Assembly: GCA_040767605.1 (NCBI GenBank)
Contig: JAXGOI010000001.1
Span: forward strand, 1,178,001-1,242,000
From: JAXGOI01 sp040767605
GTDB taxonomy: Bacteria > Bacillota > Dehalobacteriia > UBA4068
DNA length: 64,000 nt
Direction: 5' to 3'
Shown in pieces: positions 28,341-36,914 of the stretch. The position numbers and the translations under genes were made by a program. Position 1 is the first letter of the stretch. Every line of letters begins with the position of its first letter. Under the pieces are notes generated by a model. It had not been told where the DNA came from. It worked only from the letters and a program-made list of their open reading frames with translations, and did not search any database.

Positions 28341-29270
28341 ATGAAAAGACTTTTCTTGGCAGCTTTGCTTGCAGGTGCTTTTTTATTCGCCTGGGCTATG
28401 CCGGCTTTGGCCCAAGATGGGCCGGCTCTGTATATCGATAATAAGCAGGTGCCTGTCGAGCCGCAGCTTTATAATTATGGAGATACAGAGAGGGCAAGCA
28501 GGTATTTTATGGATATTGCGCCGCAAATCCGGGAGAATCGCGCCTATGTGCCGCTGCGGGCTATTTCTGTCTTTTTAGAGGCAAAAATCCATTGGCAAAG
28601 CCCTCAAATTTCCCTTATATACGGCGAAACCGCCCTTACTCTAACCCCCGGCAGCAAAAGTGCCCTTAAAAACGGTGCCGATTGGGATTTAGATGCAGCC
28701 CCCCATATTAAAAATGGCAGAACCATGGTACCGGTGCGCTTTGTGGCGGAAGCCTTTGGCTGTAAAGTTGGGTATGCCAACAGCAAAATATATATTAATA
28801 CAAAGCCCCTATATATTAAGGGGGAAGAAGTGAAGGCCCTGCATCAGAGAACCAGAATGACTATGGGCGGCTATATTGATGAATGCCAAAGCAATCTTTG
28901 CATCAAAGAGATGCAAAGCTTTTAAGCTGCTAATTGCGGGGAGGAAATCCCGGAGCCGGAATATTTCGGCGAGAATATTCATATGGACCCCGAGGAGTAC
29001 TATTATATGCTGGCGGAATGGTCCTTTTTGAATAAGACGGGGCATGATACAGGCGCTGATTTGCTGCAGCAGTATAAGATTTATGCCCGAAATTCCAGCG
29101 ATGCCTATTTGGAAGAAATCGGTTTCAGCGGCATCAATTATGGGTATTGGCTGATTTATGATGTTACCGCTAACCAATGGCATAAACTTATTACAGAAAA
29201 TTATTATTTGGATGTGCAGGAAATTAGCGGCTTGGGTCTTTGGGAGGAGATTTTTAATAATGTGGTATAG
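28341..29270 (+). pseudogene. Copper amine oxidase N-domain-like (stalk) secreted protein, broken by an in-frame TAA
   Basis: The frame starts with a signal peptide ending in MPALAQ. Two stalk-like repeats follow, with ENRAYVPLRAISVFLEAKIHW and NGRTMVPVRFVAEAFG. After KEMQSF a TAA at 28923-28925 interrupts it. The same frame then continues without a stop for another 114 codons (AANCGEEIPEPEYF ... WEEIFNNVV). As one reading frame it would be 309 residues. The codon is TAA, so the nearby tRNA-Sec cannot read it. It may be a nonsense mutation, a sequencing error, or a functional truncated form; no ribosome binding site is seen for the second half. Confidence 0.75.
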
Positions 29271-29472
29271 GCCGATACTTTTGGGTTTGCCATTATTAAT
29301 GAGGTGAGTACGCTGGGATAAGCGCGAAAACAGGGAATGAGCTTAAGTGCGGGGATTGTTTTTTAGTGGTTCCCCATAAAAGCAAAGAAAATGCCTTAAG
29401 GCTTTAATCATAAGGTTATGTAATTTATAATTTGGTTATTGCCATACTCCCTCAGGTATGCCGACAGTACCC

Positions 29473-29564
29473 GGAAGCGGCTTTGGTGACCGGCACGGAC
29501 TTCAAATCCGATGTGCCGCGGTAAGCCCGCCTTTGGTGTGCTGGATTCACACATCTTCCCGCCA
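29473..29564 (+). pseudogene. Degenerate second copy of tRNA-Sec
   Basis: From GGTGACC onward it matches the intact tRNA-Sec at about 77 of 83 positions, including the whole TCA anticodon arm and the CCA end. The differences damage it: the 5' part has lost bases, so the 6-bp D stem cannot form. The acceptor stem keeps only about five pairs. The variable arm loses a pair (G to C). The T loop TTCGATT becomes CTGGATT, losing the conserved TTC. No changes compensate one another. Confidence 0.8.
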
Positions 29565-29616
29565 ATTTATTATTGGTTTTAGCCTTTAAGTAAAAAATAA
29601 AAAAGTTTTCTGTCTT

Positions 29617-29648
29617 CGGGCACGCCTTTTCAGGCGTGCTTTTTTATG
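29617..29648 (+). terminator. Terminator downstream of the second tRNA-Sec copy
   Basis: GCACGCC and GGCGTGC pair around a short loop, followed by TTTTTT. Confidence 0.88.
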
Positions 29649-29873
29649 GGTGGGGCGGTATAAAAATGGGCAAGCTATTGGGGGAATAGCGTGTTTTTTC
29701 TAAGTATTTATTCTTATTTAGAGATTAAAAGGGCAATAAAGATAAAAAGAGAACTCTCTTAGGCGCGGTATTTAGGCATACCGCTGCGGTACTTTTTCGG
29801 GCGGAAACATCCGCCCCCCGGCAGGGCTAAAAGCCCAAGACCGGGGAAATAAATAAATTTGGGGGGTCTGCTA
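29649..29873 (+). promoter_or_regulatory. Structured leader upstream of pckA
   Basis: Several strong dyads precede the gene: AAGAGA/TCTCTT near 29749-29762; GGGCGGA-AACA-TCCGCCC at 29799-29816; and CCCCGG ... CCGGGG enclosing GGGCT-AAA-AGCCC (about 29815-29846), with an asymmetric internal loop. I cannot match them to a known riboswitch class. No T-run follows the last stem, so any control would be at translation or stability. The first and middle parts of 29271-29472 show nothing recognisable. Confidence 0.5.
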
Positions 29874-31463
29874 ATGACAAACACTGTTAATTTAAGAAAG
29901 AACCTGGAAGCTATGAATTTAAAGAATTTAGGCAATATCTACCATAATCTTGAGGTTGCCAAATTGGTTGAGGAGGCGCTGGCCCGCAAAGAGGGGGAAT
30001 TAATCAATACCGGGGCTTTGGCTGTAAAAACCGGTAAATACACCGGGCGTTCCCCTAAAGACCGCTACTTTGTGGATACCGAAAGCGTTCATGATAAAAT
30101 TAAATGGGGCGAGGCCAATAAGGCTATGACAGCCCAGTGCTTTGAGGGGGTTTATAATCGCCTTAGCGCATATATGATAGGCCGCGATTTTTTTATTTTT
30201 GACGGCTATATCGGCGCGGATCCTGAAAGACGCCTTAAAGTAAGAATTATAAACCAGTATGCCTGGCAGAATATTTTTGTGCATCAATTATTGGTTAGAC
30301 CTACCCCGGAGGAATTAAAAGACTTTGAGCCGGAATTTACAGTTATTGCCGCCCCGGGTTTTAAATGCCTGCCGGAAATAGACTGCTGTAATTCCGAAGC
30401 GGTTATTGCCCTTAATTTTGACGCTAAAAAAATTATTGTGGCCGGCAGCAGCTATGCCGGGGAAATTAAAAAAGCCTGCTTTACCCTGATGAACTTTCTT
30501 CTGCCGGAGCAGGCTGTATTGCCAATGCATTGTTCGGCAAATCAGGGCGAAAACGGCGAAACGGCCTTATTCTTCGGCCTTTCCGGCACCGGTAAAACAA
30601 CCCTCTCCGCCGACCCTAACCGTAGCCTAATAGGCGACGATGAACATGGCTGGTCCGAAAAGGGAATATTTAATTTTGAGGGCGGCTGCTATGCCAAATG
30701 CATAAACCTTACCGCCGAGGGGGAGCCGCAAATTTGGGATGCCATTCGCTTTGGCGCAGTTGTTGAAAATGTGGTTTTTGACCCCCAAAGCCTTGTGCCG
30801 GATTTCTTTGATTCCTCCATTACTGAAAATACCCGGGTAGGCTACCCTTTGGATTATATACCCAATGCCGTTGAAAACGGCCTGGGGGGGCACCCTAAAG
30901 TTATTGTTTTTTTAACCGCCGATGCCTTCGGAGTTATGCCACCCATTTCCAAGCTGGATATTAACCAGGCCTGCTATCATTTTATGTCCGGCTACACCAG
31001 TAAGCTGGCAGGTACCGAAAGAGGCATAACCGAGCCTACGGCAACATTTTCCGCCTGTTTCGGCGCGCCCTTTTTACCCCGGCCGGTTACCGTTTACACC
31101 CATATGCTGAAAGAAAAGCTTTTAAAATTTAAACCGGATGTATATTTGGTAAATACCGGGTGGACGGGAGGCTCCTATGGCATTGGCAGCCGGATTAAGC
31201 TTGCCTATACCAGAGCCATGATTACAGCCGCCCTAAAGGGCGAGCTTAATAAGGCGGAGTTTAAAAAAGACCCCTGCTTTGGGCTGAATGTCCCTCTAAG
31301 CTGCCCCGGGGTTCCGGAGGGAGTATTGGATGTAAAAAGCACCTGGGCGGATAAAGCCACCTATGATACTACCGCCCAAAATTTGGCCCGCCGCTTTAAA
31401 GAGAACTTTAATAAATATTCCGGCATAGAGGATTCTATTGCCGCCGCAGGGCCTAAGGCCTAA
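29874..31463 (+). CDS. pckA: Phosphoenolpyruvate carboxykinase (ATP)
   Basis: Interconverts oxaloacetate and PEP with ATP. ATG 29874 is preferred over TTG 29859 because GGGGGG sits 9 nt upstream. The 529-residue protein has RSPKDRY, the kinase-1a P-loop GLSGTGKTTLSADPNR near residue 240, the kinase-2 motif IGDDEHGW, and the ATP-type motif TGWTGGSYGIGSRIKLAYTR (20 residues). Length and motifs are normal. With malic enzyme it links C4 acids to gluconeogenesis or anaplerosis. Expression may depend on the structured leader. Confidence 0.96.
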   Translation: MTNTVNLRKNLEAMNLKNLGNIYHNLEVAKLVEEALARKEGELINTGALAVKTGKYTGRSPKDRYFVDTESVHDKIKWGEANKAMTAQCFEGVYNRLSAYMIGRDFFIFDGYIGADPERRLKVRIINQYAWQNIFVHQLLVRPTPEELKDFEPEFTVIAAPGFKCLPEIDCCNSEAVIALNFDAKKIIVAGSSYAGEIKKACFTLMNFLLPEQAVLPMHCSANQGENGETALFFGLSGTGKTTLSADPNRSLIGDDEHGWSEKGIFNFEGGCYAKCINLTAEGEPQIWDAIRFGAVVENVVFDPQSLVPDFFDSSITENTRVGYPLDYIPNAVENGLGGHPKVIVFLTADAFGVMPPISKLDINQACYHFMSGYTSKLAGTERGITEPTATFSACFGAPFLPRPVTVYTHMLKEKLLKFKPDVYLVNTGWTGGSYGIGSRIKLAYTRAMITAALKGELNKAEFKKDPCFGLNVPLSCPGVPEGVLDVKSTWADKATYDTTAQNLARRFKENFNKYSGIEDSIAAAGPKA

Positions 31464-31481
31464 GGGGTTTTTAAACCTTTA

Positions 31482-31508
31482 AAAAGGGCGCTTTTGCGCC
31501 CTTTTTTT
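31482..31508 (+). terminator. Terminator after pckA
   Basis: AAGGGCGC and GCGCCCTT pair around TTTT, followed by TTTTT. Confidence 0.92.
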
Positions 31509-31614
31509 ATTGGAAGTATTTGACAGGGATTATTTGGGAGTATTTCGGCAAATTTTGGAACAGAAAAGGGGTTTAGCCTGTCCTATTTTAAGAACATAAA
31601 ATAGGAGGGCTTTT

Positions 31615-32991
31615 ATGAAAAGGTTTTTTTTGCTTATTTTGATATCTTTATTTGCCCTATGGCTGGAGCTGCCGGATTATGCCCAGGCTGCCCAAAGGGC
31701 AATTACAATTGAGGTTAACGGCGGCGTAGTTAAGCCGGATGCCGCCCCCTTTATTGAAAACGGGGTAACCATGGTGCCTTTGCGCTTTGTTTCGGAGCCT
31801 ATCGGGGCTTTGCTTACCTGGGACGGCAAGACAAAAACCGCCGGGGTTTTCAGGGAAGGGCAGGAGGTTACGGTTGAGCTGGGGAATAAAACGGCCTATG
31901 TTAACGGCCAGGCTGTAGAAATGCTAAAAGCAGCCCTTATTCGCAGCGGCCGCACCTTTGTACCTTTGCGCTTTATTGCCGAGGGTTTAGGGGCTCAGGT
32001 AAACTGGCTGCCTCAAACCTCCACAGTTACGGTGGATTTCCCCGGTATGGAAAGAGCCATGAAAGTAAGCGGCTATTATTTTGATTACCGCTCTTTAGAT
32101 ATGCTTCAAACCCATAAAGAAACCTTTGATGATATTATTCATTATGGCTACCGGCTTTTAGGGGATGGCTCCATAGCTGAAAAGGACTATTTTCTTTTAG
32201 ATAAATTCCAAAATGAGGGGCAGGCTTGCGCTAAAGAAAGCGGCTGCCGCACCCTGATGCTTATGACCGCCTTTGATAAGGCCATTTCTGATCAGGTTCT
32301 TTCCAGCCCTAAGTTAAGGGCAATTGCCATAGAAAATATTTGCCGCCTGGTTAAGGAAAAGGGCCATAATGGAGTAGATTTAGATTTTGAGGCCGTAAGC
32401 GCCGCCCGCAGGGATGATTACCCGGCCTTTGTCCGGGAGCTAAAGGCGGCTTTAGGTCAGGATTACATAGTTTCCCTTTCTGTTACCTGCCGTAATAATG
32501 ATTCCCAAACCTGGAAGGACGGTTATGATTATGCGGCCCTTGCCAAAGCCGCGGATCAGGTTTTAATTATGTTTTACGATCAACATTACGGCGGCGGCCC
32601 CCCGGGGCCGATAGCCGGGGCCGATTGGATGGAAGAAAGCATTTTATATTTGTTAAAATACATACCAAAAGATAAATTCCATGCAGGCCTTGGGGCCTAT
32701 GGCAGAAATTGGGTTATAGGCGGCTCCGGCAGTGCGGAATTTATTGCCAATGCCTTTAATCTGGCGGCCTCCACAGGGGCGGAGATTCAAAGGGATGAGG
32801 CCTCCGGTGTGCCCTGGTTTAAATATACGGCAGATGACGGCAGAGAAAGGGTAGTTTGGTTTGAAGATGCCCAAAGCCTGGGGCAAAAGGCGGCTTTAGC
32901 AAAAAAATATAATTTAGCCGGCATAACGGTTTGGCGTATGGGGGTTATCCCTGATGAGGTATGGCTTTCCATTGTTAATGCCGTTAAATAA
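31615..32991 (+). CDS. Secreted stalk-domain plus glycoside hydrolase 18 protein
   Basis: A signal peptide (residues 1-26, ending in AQAA) is followed by a copper amine oxidase N-domain-like stalk region (about 27-143) with NGVTMVPLRFVSEPIGA and SGRTFVPLRFIAEGLGA. Then comes a GH18 barrel (about 150-458). The catalytic DxxDxDxE signature appears as NGVDLDFEAV near residue 252, with the acid glutamate present. MFYDQHYGG and TVWRMG are further barrel motifs. Such proteins cleave N-acetylglucosamine glycans; in spore formers they act on spore or cell wall. AGGAGG precedes the ATG and a terminator follows. Confidence 0.9.
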   Translation: MKRFFLLILISLFALWLELPDYAQAAQRAITIEVNGGVVKPDAAPFIENGVTMVPLRFVSEPIGALLTWDGKTKTAGVFREGQEVTVELGNKTAYVNGQAVEMLKAALIRSGRTFVPLRFIAEGLGAQVNWLPQTSTVTVDFPGMERAMKVSGYYFDYRSLDMLQTHKETFDDIIHYGYRLLGDGSIAEKDYFLLDKFQNEGQACAKESGCRTLMLMTAFDKAISDQVLSSPKLRAIAIENICRLVKEKGHNGVDLDFEAVSAARRDDYPAFVRELKAALGQDYIVSLSVTCRNNDSQTWKDGYDYAALAKAADQVLIMFYDQHYGGGPPGPIAGADWMEESILYLLKYIPKDKFHAGLGAYGRNWVIGGSGSAEFIANAFNLAASTGAEIQRDEASGVPWFKYTADDGRERVVWFEDAQSLGQKAALAKKYNLAGITVWRMGVIPDEVWLSIVNAVK

Positions 32992-33039
32992 GCCCTATAT
33001 TTAAATTAAGCTGATTAAATAAATTTGTTTTTAATAAGA

Positions 33040-33077
33040 GCAGGCCCTTTTTAAATAAAAGGGCCTGCTCTTTTTTT
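33040..33077 (+). terminator. Terminator after the GH18 gene
   Basis: GAGCAGGCCCTTT and AAAGGGCCTGCTC pair, followed by TTTTTTT. Arms of 13 bp. Confidence 0.93.
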
Positions 33078-33120
33078 ACCAAAAGGACATAGTATTAGAA
33101 TAGCTGCTTTAAACTTTTAA

Positions 33121-34203
33121 TTATTTTTCTTTAGCTGCGGCTATGCCTAAAATTCTATTAAAAACCCGGCTTGCGGTAAAATCCACCGCCTCAAAATCCA
33201 TGGCTTTAGTATAAAAGGTTTCTAAATCATCATGGTTTTCCTTAGCTCTATTTATATACTCCGCGGCTTTTCCGGTTAGCTCAATTATAGAGGCGGCTAA
33301 ATTTTCCCCTTCAAGGTCGGCGGCCTCATCCGGAGTCAAAAAATCCTTAAGCTCTATTATTCTATCCTGAGGCAGGGGTTTAAGGGGGGTTTCACCGCTG
33401 TCGGCGGCTATGGCTACATCCAGCTCCGGCAAAAGTAAAAGCTCAATATCTTTGGGATTATATGTGCTGTGATACACCTCTATGGAATGGCCGCCTTTTT
33501 GAGCGGTTTTAAATACGGAGGCCATAAAAATATCCTGGCCGCTGCCGGGGGCGCCTTTTAGTATATACCGGATAGAATAACCCTGGCTTAGGGAATCCAT
33601 ATAGCTTACAAGGCCTGCGGGGGTAATGGCGGAGGAAAATAAATGGCGTGTTTTATGCTCTTGCTTTTTAAATATTTCATCCCCCAGGCGCAGGGCGGCG
33701 TTTTCTGCCTTATTTAAATCCAGGCGGCGGCTTTGGAGCGTTTCAATATCCTTTCTTAATTCACCGGCCTTAAACAGGGCGTCATAGCATTTTGTAAAAT
33801 CATTTTTTATCCTATGGGTGTAAGATACTATTTCCGGCTTATGGTGGCGCAAATACTGTTCATCCCAATGATCGCCTAAATTAATAATTTCATCTACTGC
33901 GCCGGGGTATTTAGGGTCTACCGTATGGGGGGCAGTGCCGTCTATAATTGCCACAGAAATTGCCGGAATAAGAGCGCCGTCTAAAGAATCATTATCGGAG
34001 GAGCATTGCCAGAATTCAACATCATAGCCTCTATCCAGCATTGCCGAGCCTATTTTCCGAATCAGGGTGGATTTCCCCGTCCCCGGCCCCCCTTTAAGAA
34101 TAAAAACCTGATCCATCCCTGAAAGGCCCTGCTCGTAAAAGGAAAAAAAGCCCAGGGGGGTATTGCTGCCGGGAAAAACATATTTTGCCTTGCCTTGCCT
34201 CAT
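33121..34203 (-). CDS. Protein with two P-loop NTPase domains, unknown function
   Basis: A 360-residue protein of an uncharacterised clostridial ATPase group. ATG 34203 is preferred over GTG 34212 because AAGGGG lies 8 nt upstream. Two half-proteins repeat the same plan: FFSFYEQGLSGMDQVFILKGGPGTGKST in the first half (an intact Walker A, GGPGTGKST) and ITPAGLVSYMDSLSQGYSIRYILKGAPGSGQD in the second. There the Walker A lysine is replaced (GAPGSGQD). So only the N-terminal site is likely to hydrolyse ATP. It stands alone, opposite in direction to its neighbours. The partner and role are unknown. Confidence 0.82.
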   Translation of the reverse strand: MRQGKAKYVFPGSNTPLGFFSFYEQGLSGMDQVFILKGGPGTGKSTLIRKIGSAMLDRGYDVEFWQCSSDNDSLDGALIPAISVAIIDGTAPHTVDPKYPGAVDEIINLGDHWDEQYLRHHKPEIVSYTHRIKNDFTKCYDALFKAGELRKDIETLQSRRLDLNKAENAALRLGDEIFKKQEHKTRHLFSSAITPAGLVSYMDSLSQGYSIRYILKGAPGSGQDIFMASVFKTAQKGGHSIEVYHSTYNPKDIELLLLPELDVAIAADSGETPLKPLPQDRIIELKDFLTPDEAADLEGENLAASIIELTGKAAEYINRAKENHDDLETFYTKAMDFEAVDFTASRVFNRILGIAAAKEK

Positions 34204-34409
34204 ATTTAGCACCCCTTAATTAAGATTATCTAAGATAAATAATATGCCCTTAAAAGCAAAGGGTGAGAGGCAGGGGGTTTTTAAGAGCCTTAAATAAAAA
34301 AACCCTAAAAAAACCGAAGTTTTGGGGGAATTTTAAGGGAGGACAGTATCAGATAGGTTTTTTTTGCATATGTATAAAAAAAGTGTGAGTTTTTAAAGGA
34401 GGCAATATT

Positions 34410-35546
34410 ATGTCTGATACCTATGTTCTTTTAAAAAGGACAGTCTTCTTGCCTAAAGGTTCTCCGGGAATTTATGAAATAAGCAATCTTAAAGTAGATA
34501 TCCGCAACCCCCAAATTAGTTCCGCCGAGGGGAAAACTCTCTGCCGGGGGGATGCCGATTTGCTTTTAGAGTATAAGGCCCTGGAGGACAGCGGGGATAT
34601 TAGCCGCAGTATCTGGCAGGAGGGAGGGGATGCCCCGCCCCCCACCAAGCCCTGGCAGGCTCTGCTTACCCTAGCCATTGAGGCCTTAGCCCAGGGGGAA
34701 TTTTCCTGCCCGCCCCTTTGCCAATTGGAGGCCGGGGATATAAAATGGTATGTAATTGCCCCCCGGGCTCTGGAGCTGGAGTTTAAATTATTTATTAAAG
34801 AACCTCTGCCGGAAGGGGAGGCAAAAGTATTTAAGGAAGCCGATGATACCCCTTTAAAAGGGGCCGGGTATATGGAAAGACCCCTTTACCCTGAGGCCGC
34901 CCATAAATGGGAAAGGGATATAGGCCAAGACGAGCCGGCCCTCGCCCCCAGAAATTTAAAAGAGAAAACAAAGCCGGAGCCGATAATTCCTAAGGCGAAA
35001 TATAAAGAGCCCGAGCCTAAATATAAGGAGCTTGAGCCGATTATACCCCCTAAGGAAGTCCCTCCTGCCCCTGCCCTTCCTAAAGAAGACATCCCAAGAA
35101 CCAGACCCCTGCCGGAAAAGCCTTTGCCGGAAGTGAAGGAGCCTGCCCCTATTGAGCCGCCTAAAAAAGTAAAACCTATACCGCCGCCTGCGGAGCCGCC
35201 CAAGGAGGAAAAGCCAGCCCCTTGCCCTGTGGAGCCTCCTGAAAAAGTAAAACCCGCACCCGCCCCCGTGGAGCCGCCTAAGGAGGAAAAGCCCGCACCT
35301 TGCCCGGAGGGGCCCTCTAAAAAAGTAAAACCTGCCCCCTGCCCCCGGGAATTACCCCCCAGATACTATGATTCCCCTCCGCCTAAAAAAGCAAGCGGCT
35401 TTAATATCCGCCTTTGCAGGGTAATGCCGGGGGACGATTTAAACACCATTGCCCAAAGGGCAGGGGTTTCCCCGGCTAGTTTAGCCGCCAGAAATAAAAT
35501 TAAAGGGGGAGAGCTGGCGGAGAGTATGTATCTTATTATCCCTTAA
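34410..35546 (+). CDS. Proline-rich protein with a C-terminal LysM domain
   Basis: 378 residues in three parts. The N-terminal 165 have a beta-rich, Leu/Glu-containing pattern reminiscent of spore-coat morphogenetic proteins, though I cannot assign a family. Residues about 185-320 are repeats of the type PPKEEKPAPCPVEPPEKVKPAP, rich in Pro, Lys, Glu and occasional Cys. The last about 48 residues form a LysM module, with MPGDDLNTIAQRAGVSPASL and ending in YLIIP. There is no signal peptide, so it is probably cytosolic, as expected for a coat protein acting from the mother cell (inference). AAGGAGG precedes the ATG. Confidence 0.78.
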   Translation: MSDTYVLLKRTVFLPKGSPGIYEISNLKVDIRNPQISSAEGKTLCRGDADLLLEYKALEDSGDISRSIWQEGGDAPPPTKPWQALLTLAIEALAQGEFSCPPLCQLEAGDIKWYVIAPRALELEFKLFIKEPLPEGEAKVFKEADDTPLKGAGYMERPLYPEAAHKWERDIGQDEPALAPRNLKEKTKPEPIIPKAKYKEPEPKYKELEPIIPPKEVPPAPALPKEDIPRTRPLPEKPLPEVKEPAPIEPPKKVKPIPPPAEPPKEEKPAPCPVEPPEKVKPAPAPVEPPKEEKPAPCPEGPSKKVKPAPCPRELPPRYYDSPPPKKASGFNIRLCRVMPGDDLNTIAQRAGVSPASLAARNKIKGGELAESMYLIIP

Positions 35547-35599
35547 GCAAAAAATTCAGCGTAAAATAAAATTTTGACGCTAAAACAAATAACTCTTTT

Positions 35600-35638
35600 A
35601 AAAGCCCGCCGTTAATACTTATGGCGGGCTTTTCTTTT
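35600..35638 (+). terminator. Terminator after the LysM gene
   Basis: AAAGCCCGCC and GGCGGGCTTTT pair around about 12 nt, followed by CTTTT. Confidence 0.88.
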
Positions 35639-35752
35639 AACAGCTCTTAACCCCGTAAACTGCGGCTTAATATTTTTTAAATTTGCGGCTAATAATATAG
35701 GGGCGGTGCAAAAATTGCTTTAAAATAAAAAGCATTTTAGAAAGGAAATAAT

Positions 35753-36196
35753 ATGCAGCTTAGCATTTTTTTAATTATGGCGGCCATAGCCGGAATTTTA
35801 ATGGCGGTTCAGGGTTCAATTAACGGGGCCCTGGGGAAAATTACCGGCATGCTAGAAGGTAATTTTATAGTTCATGTAATAGCCCTTTTGGCGGTAGCGG
35901 TTTTACTTTTTCTTTTTGGTTTAGGCAGGGGGGATCTTAGCAAAATAAAGGAAGTTCCCTGGTATTTATATTTAGGGGGGCTTATTAATGTAGCTATTAT
36001 CTATGGGGTTATGTTTTCCATCGCCAAGGCCGGGGCCGGCAATGCCACCACGGCAATTCTTGCCGGGCAATTAGCCATGGCCTTAATTATTGATAGCTTT
36101 GGGCTTTTTGGTTTAGAGAAAAACCCCTTTACCTGGTCCAGAGGCTTGGGCTTTGTTATGATGGCGGTAGCCGCCAAATTAATTTTGGTTAAATAA
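35753..36196 (+). CDS. DMT-family membrane protein (YdcZ/DUF606-like)
   Basis: A 147-residue protein with about five hydrophobic segments. It begins FLIMAAIAGILMAVQGSING, a repeat-half signature of the DUF606 group in the drug/metabolite transporter superfamily. Such half-size members work as dimers. AAAGGAA precedes the ATG. The substrate is unknown. Confidence 0.82.
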   Translation: MQLSIFLIMAAIAGILMAVQGSINGALGKITGMLEGNFIVHVIALLAVAVLLFLFGLGRGDLSKIKEVPWYLYLGGLINVAIIYGVMFSIAKAGAGNATTAILAGQLAMALIIDSFGLFGLEKNPFTWSRGLGFVMMAVAAKLILVK

Positions 36197-36602
36197 AAAA
36201 AAATCCAGCAAAAAGTAAAGAATAGGGTGGTTTTAATAATTAGCATATTTAGATATATTTTACGTTTTTGCTTTAGGATAAATTCCGCTTTTTAAGCGGA
36301 TTTGCTTTTTTTGCCTGATTCCGGCGAATAATAGATTATTAGCAGGTAAATAAAGTATAATAAAATATAATAAGGAGGAATTATCAGTAATGTGGGGCTA
36401 AAGAAAGGCAAAAATAAAAAAGAAAAAAGCAAAGCCTTAAGCGGGCTATATATTACAGCCGTATGCTCCCTAAGCTTAGACAGGGCTTTTTTTAAGGTAA
36501 TTCTCTTTTATTTTTGAGTTTTTTAAGATATTTATTTTGTAAGATAAAAAATACATCTTGACATTTAGCTTAATTTTTGGCAGAATAACTAAGTGGGGTT
36601 TT
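36197..36602 (+). promoter_or_regulatory. Intergenic region with a terminator and the tRNA promoter
   Basis: A hairpin TCCGC/GCGGA with flanking A/T pairing and a T-run (about 36281-36312) probably ends the upstream transcript. TTGACA at 36558-36563 is a good -35 for the tRNA pair; the -10 is weak (AATAAC or similar near 36584). An AAGGAGGAA near 36372 is followed only by a short stop-rich stretch, so I see no gene there. Confidence 0.6.
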
Positions 36603-36678
36603 GGCGGTGTAGCTCAGTGGTCAGAGCACTCGGTTCATACCCGGGGTGTCACTGGTTCAAATCCAGTCACCGCTACCA
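36603..36678 (+). tRNA. tRNA-Met, anticodon CAT
   Basis: 76 nt with encoded CCA. The acceptor GGCGGTG pairs with CACCGCT. The anticodon arm CTCGG-TTCATAC-CCGGG and the T arm with GGTTCAAATCC are complete. A paired first base and the lack of three consecutive G-C pairs in the anticodon stem indicate the elongator type rather than initiator. Confidence 0.93.
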
Positions 36679-36681
36679 TAG

Positions 36682-36758
36682 GGCGCGTTGGAGAAGCGGC
36701 TTAACTCACCAGCCTTTCACGCTGGCATCCAGGGGTTCGAATCCCCTACGCGTCACCA
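36682..36758 (+). tRNA. tRNA-Glu, anticodon TTC
   Basis: 77 nt with encoded CCA. The acceptor GGCGCGT pairs with ACGCGTC (one G-T). The anticodon arm is CCAGC-CTTTCAC-GCTGG and the T loop GTTCGAATC. It sits 3 nt after tRNA-Met, the same Met-Glu pair found upstream of spoIIE in B. subtilis. Confidence 0.93.
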
Positions 36759-36790
36759 GGCATCGGCATATTGCCGATGCCGCCTTTTTT
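36759..36790 (+). terminator. Terminator after the tRNA pair
   Basis: GCATCGGCA and TGCCGATGC pair around TAT, followed by CGCCTTTTTT. The stem begins right at the tRNA-Glu CCA. Confidence 0.9.
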
Positions 36791-36914
36791 GGCCTTTATT
36801 ATGTGGGCGCTTTATTGCGGTAGGCCAAAAAATTTAAAAATTATAAATACCAGGGCATAAGGCTTATGGGTAAATTTGTCTTTTTAGGGGGGAAAAATAT
36901 TTCCTCTTTTTTTT

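Noticed and set aside
28923..28925. Selenoprotein read-through of the interrupted gene near tRNA-Sec
   Set aside because: The interrupting codon is TAA, which selenocysteine tRNA with anticodon TCA does not decode.
36593..36823. Open frame across the tRNA-Met/tRNA-Glu pair
   Set aside because: Explained by the two tRNA genes and their terminator.
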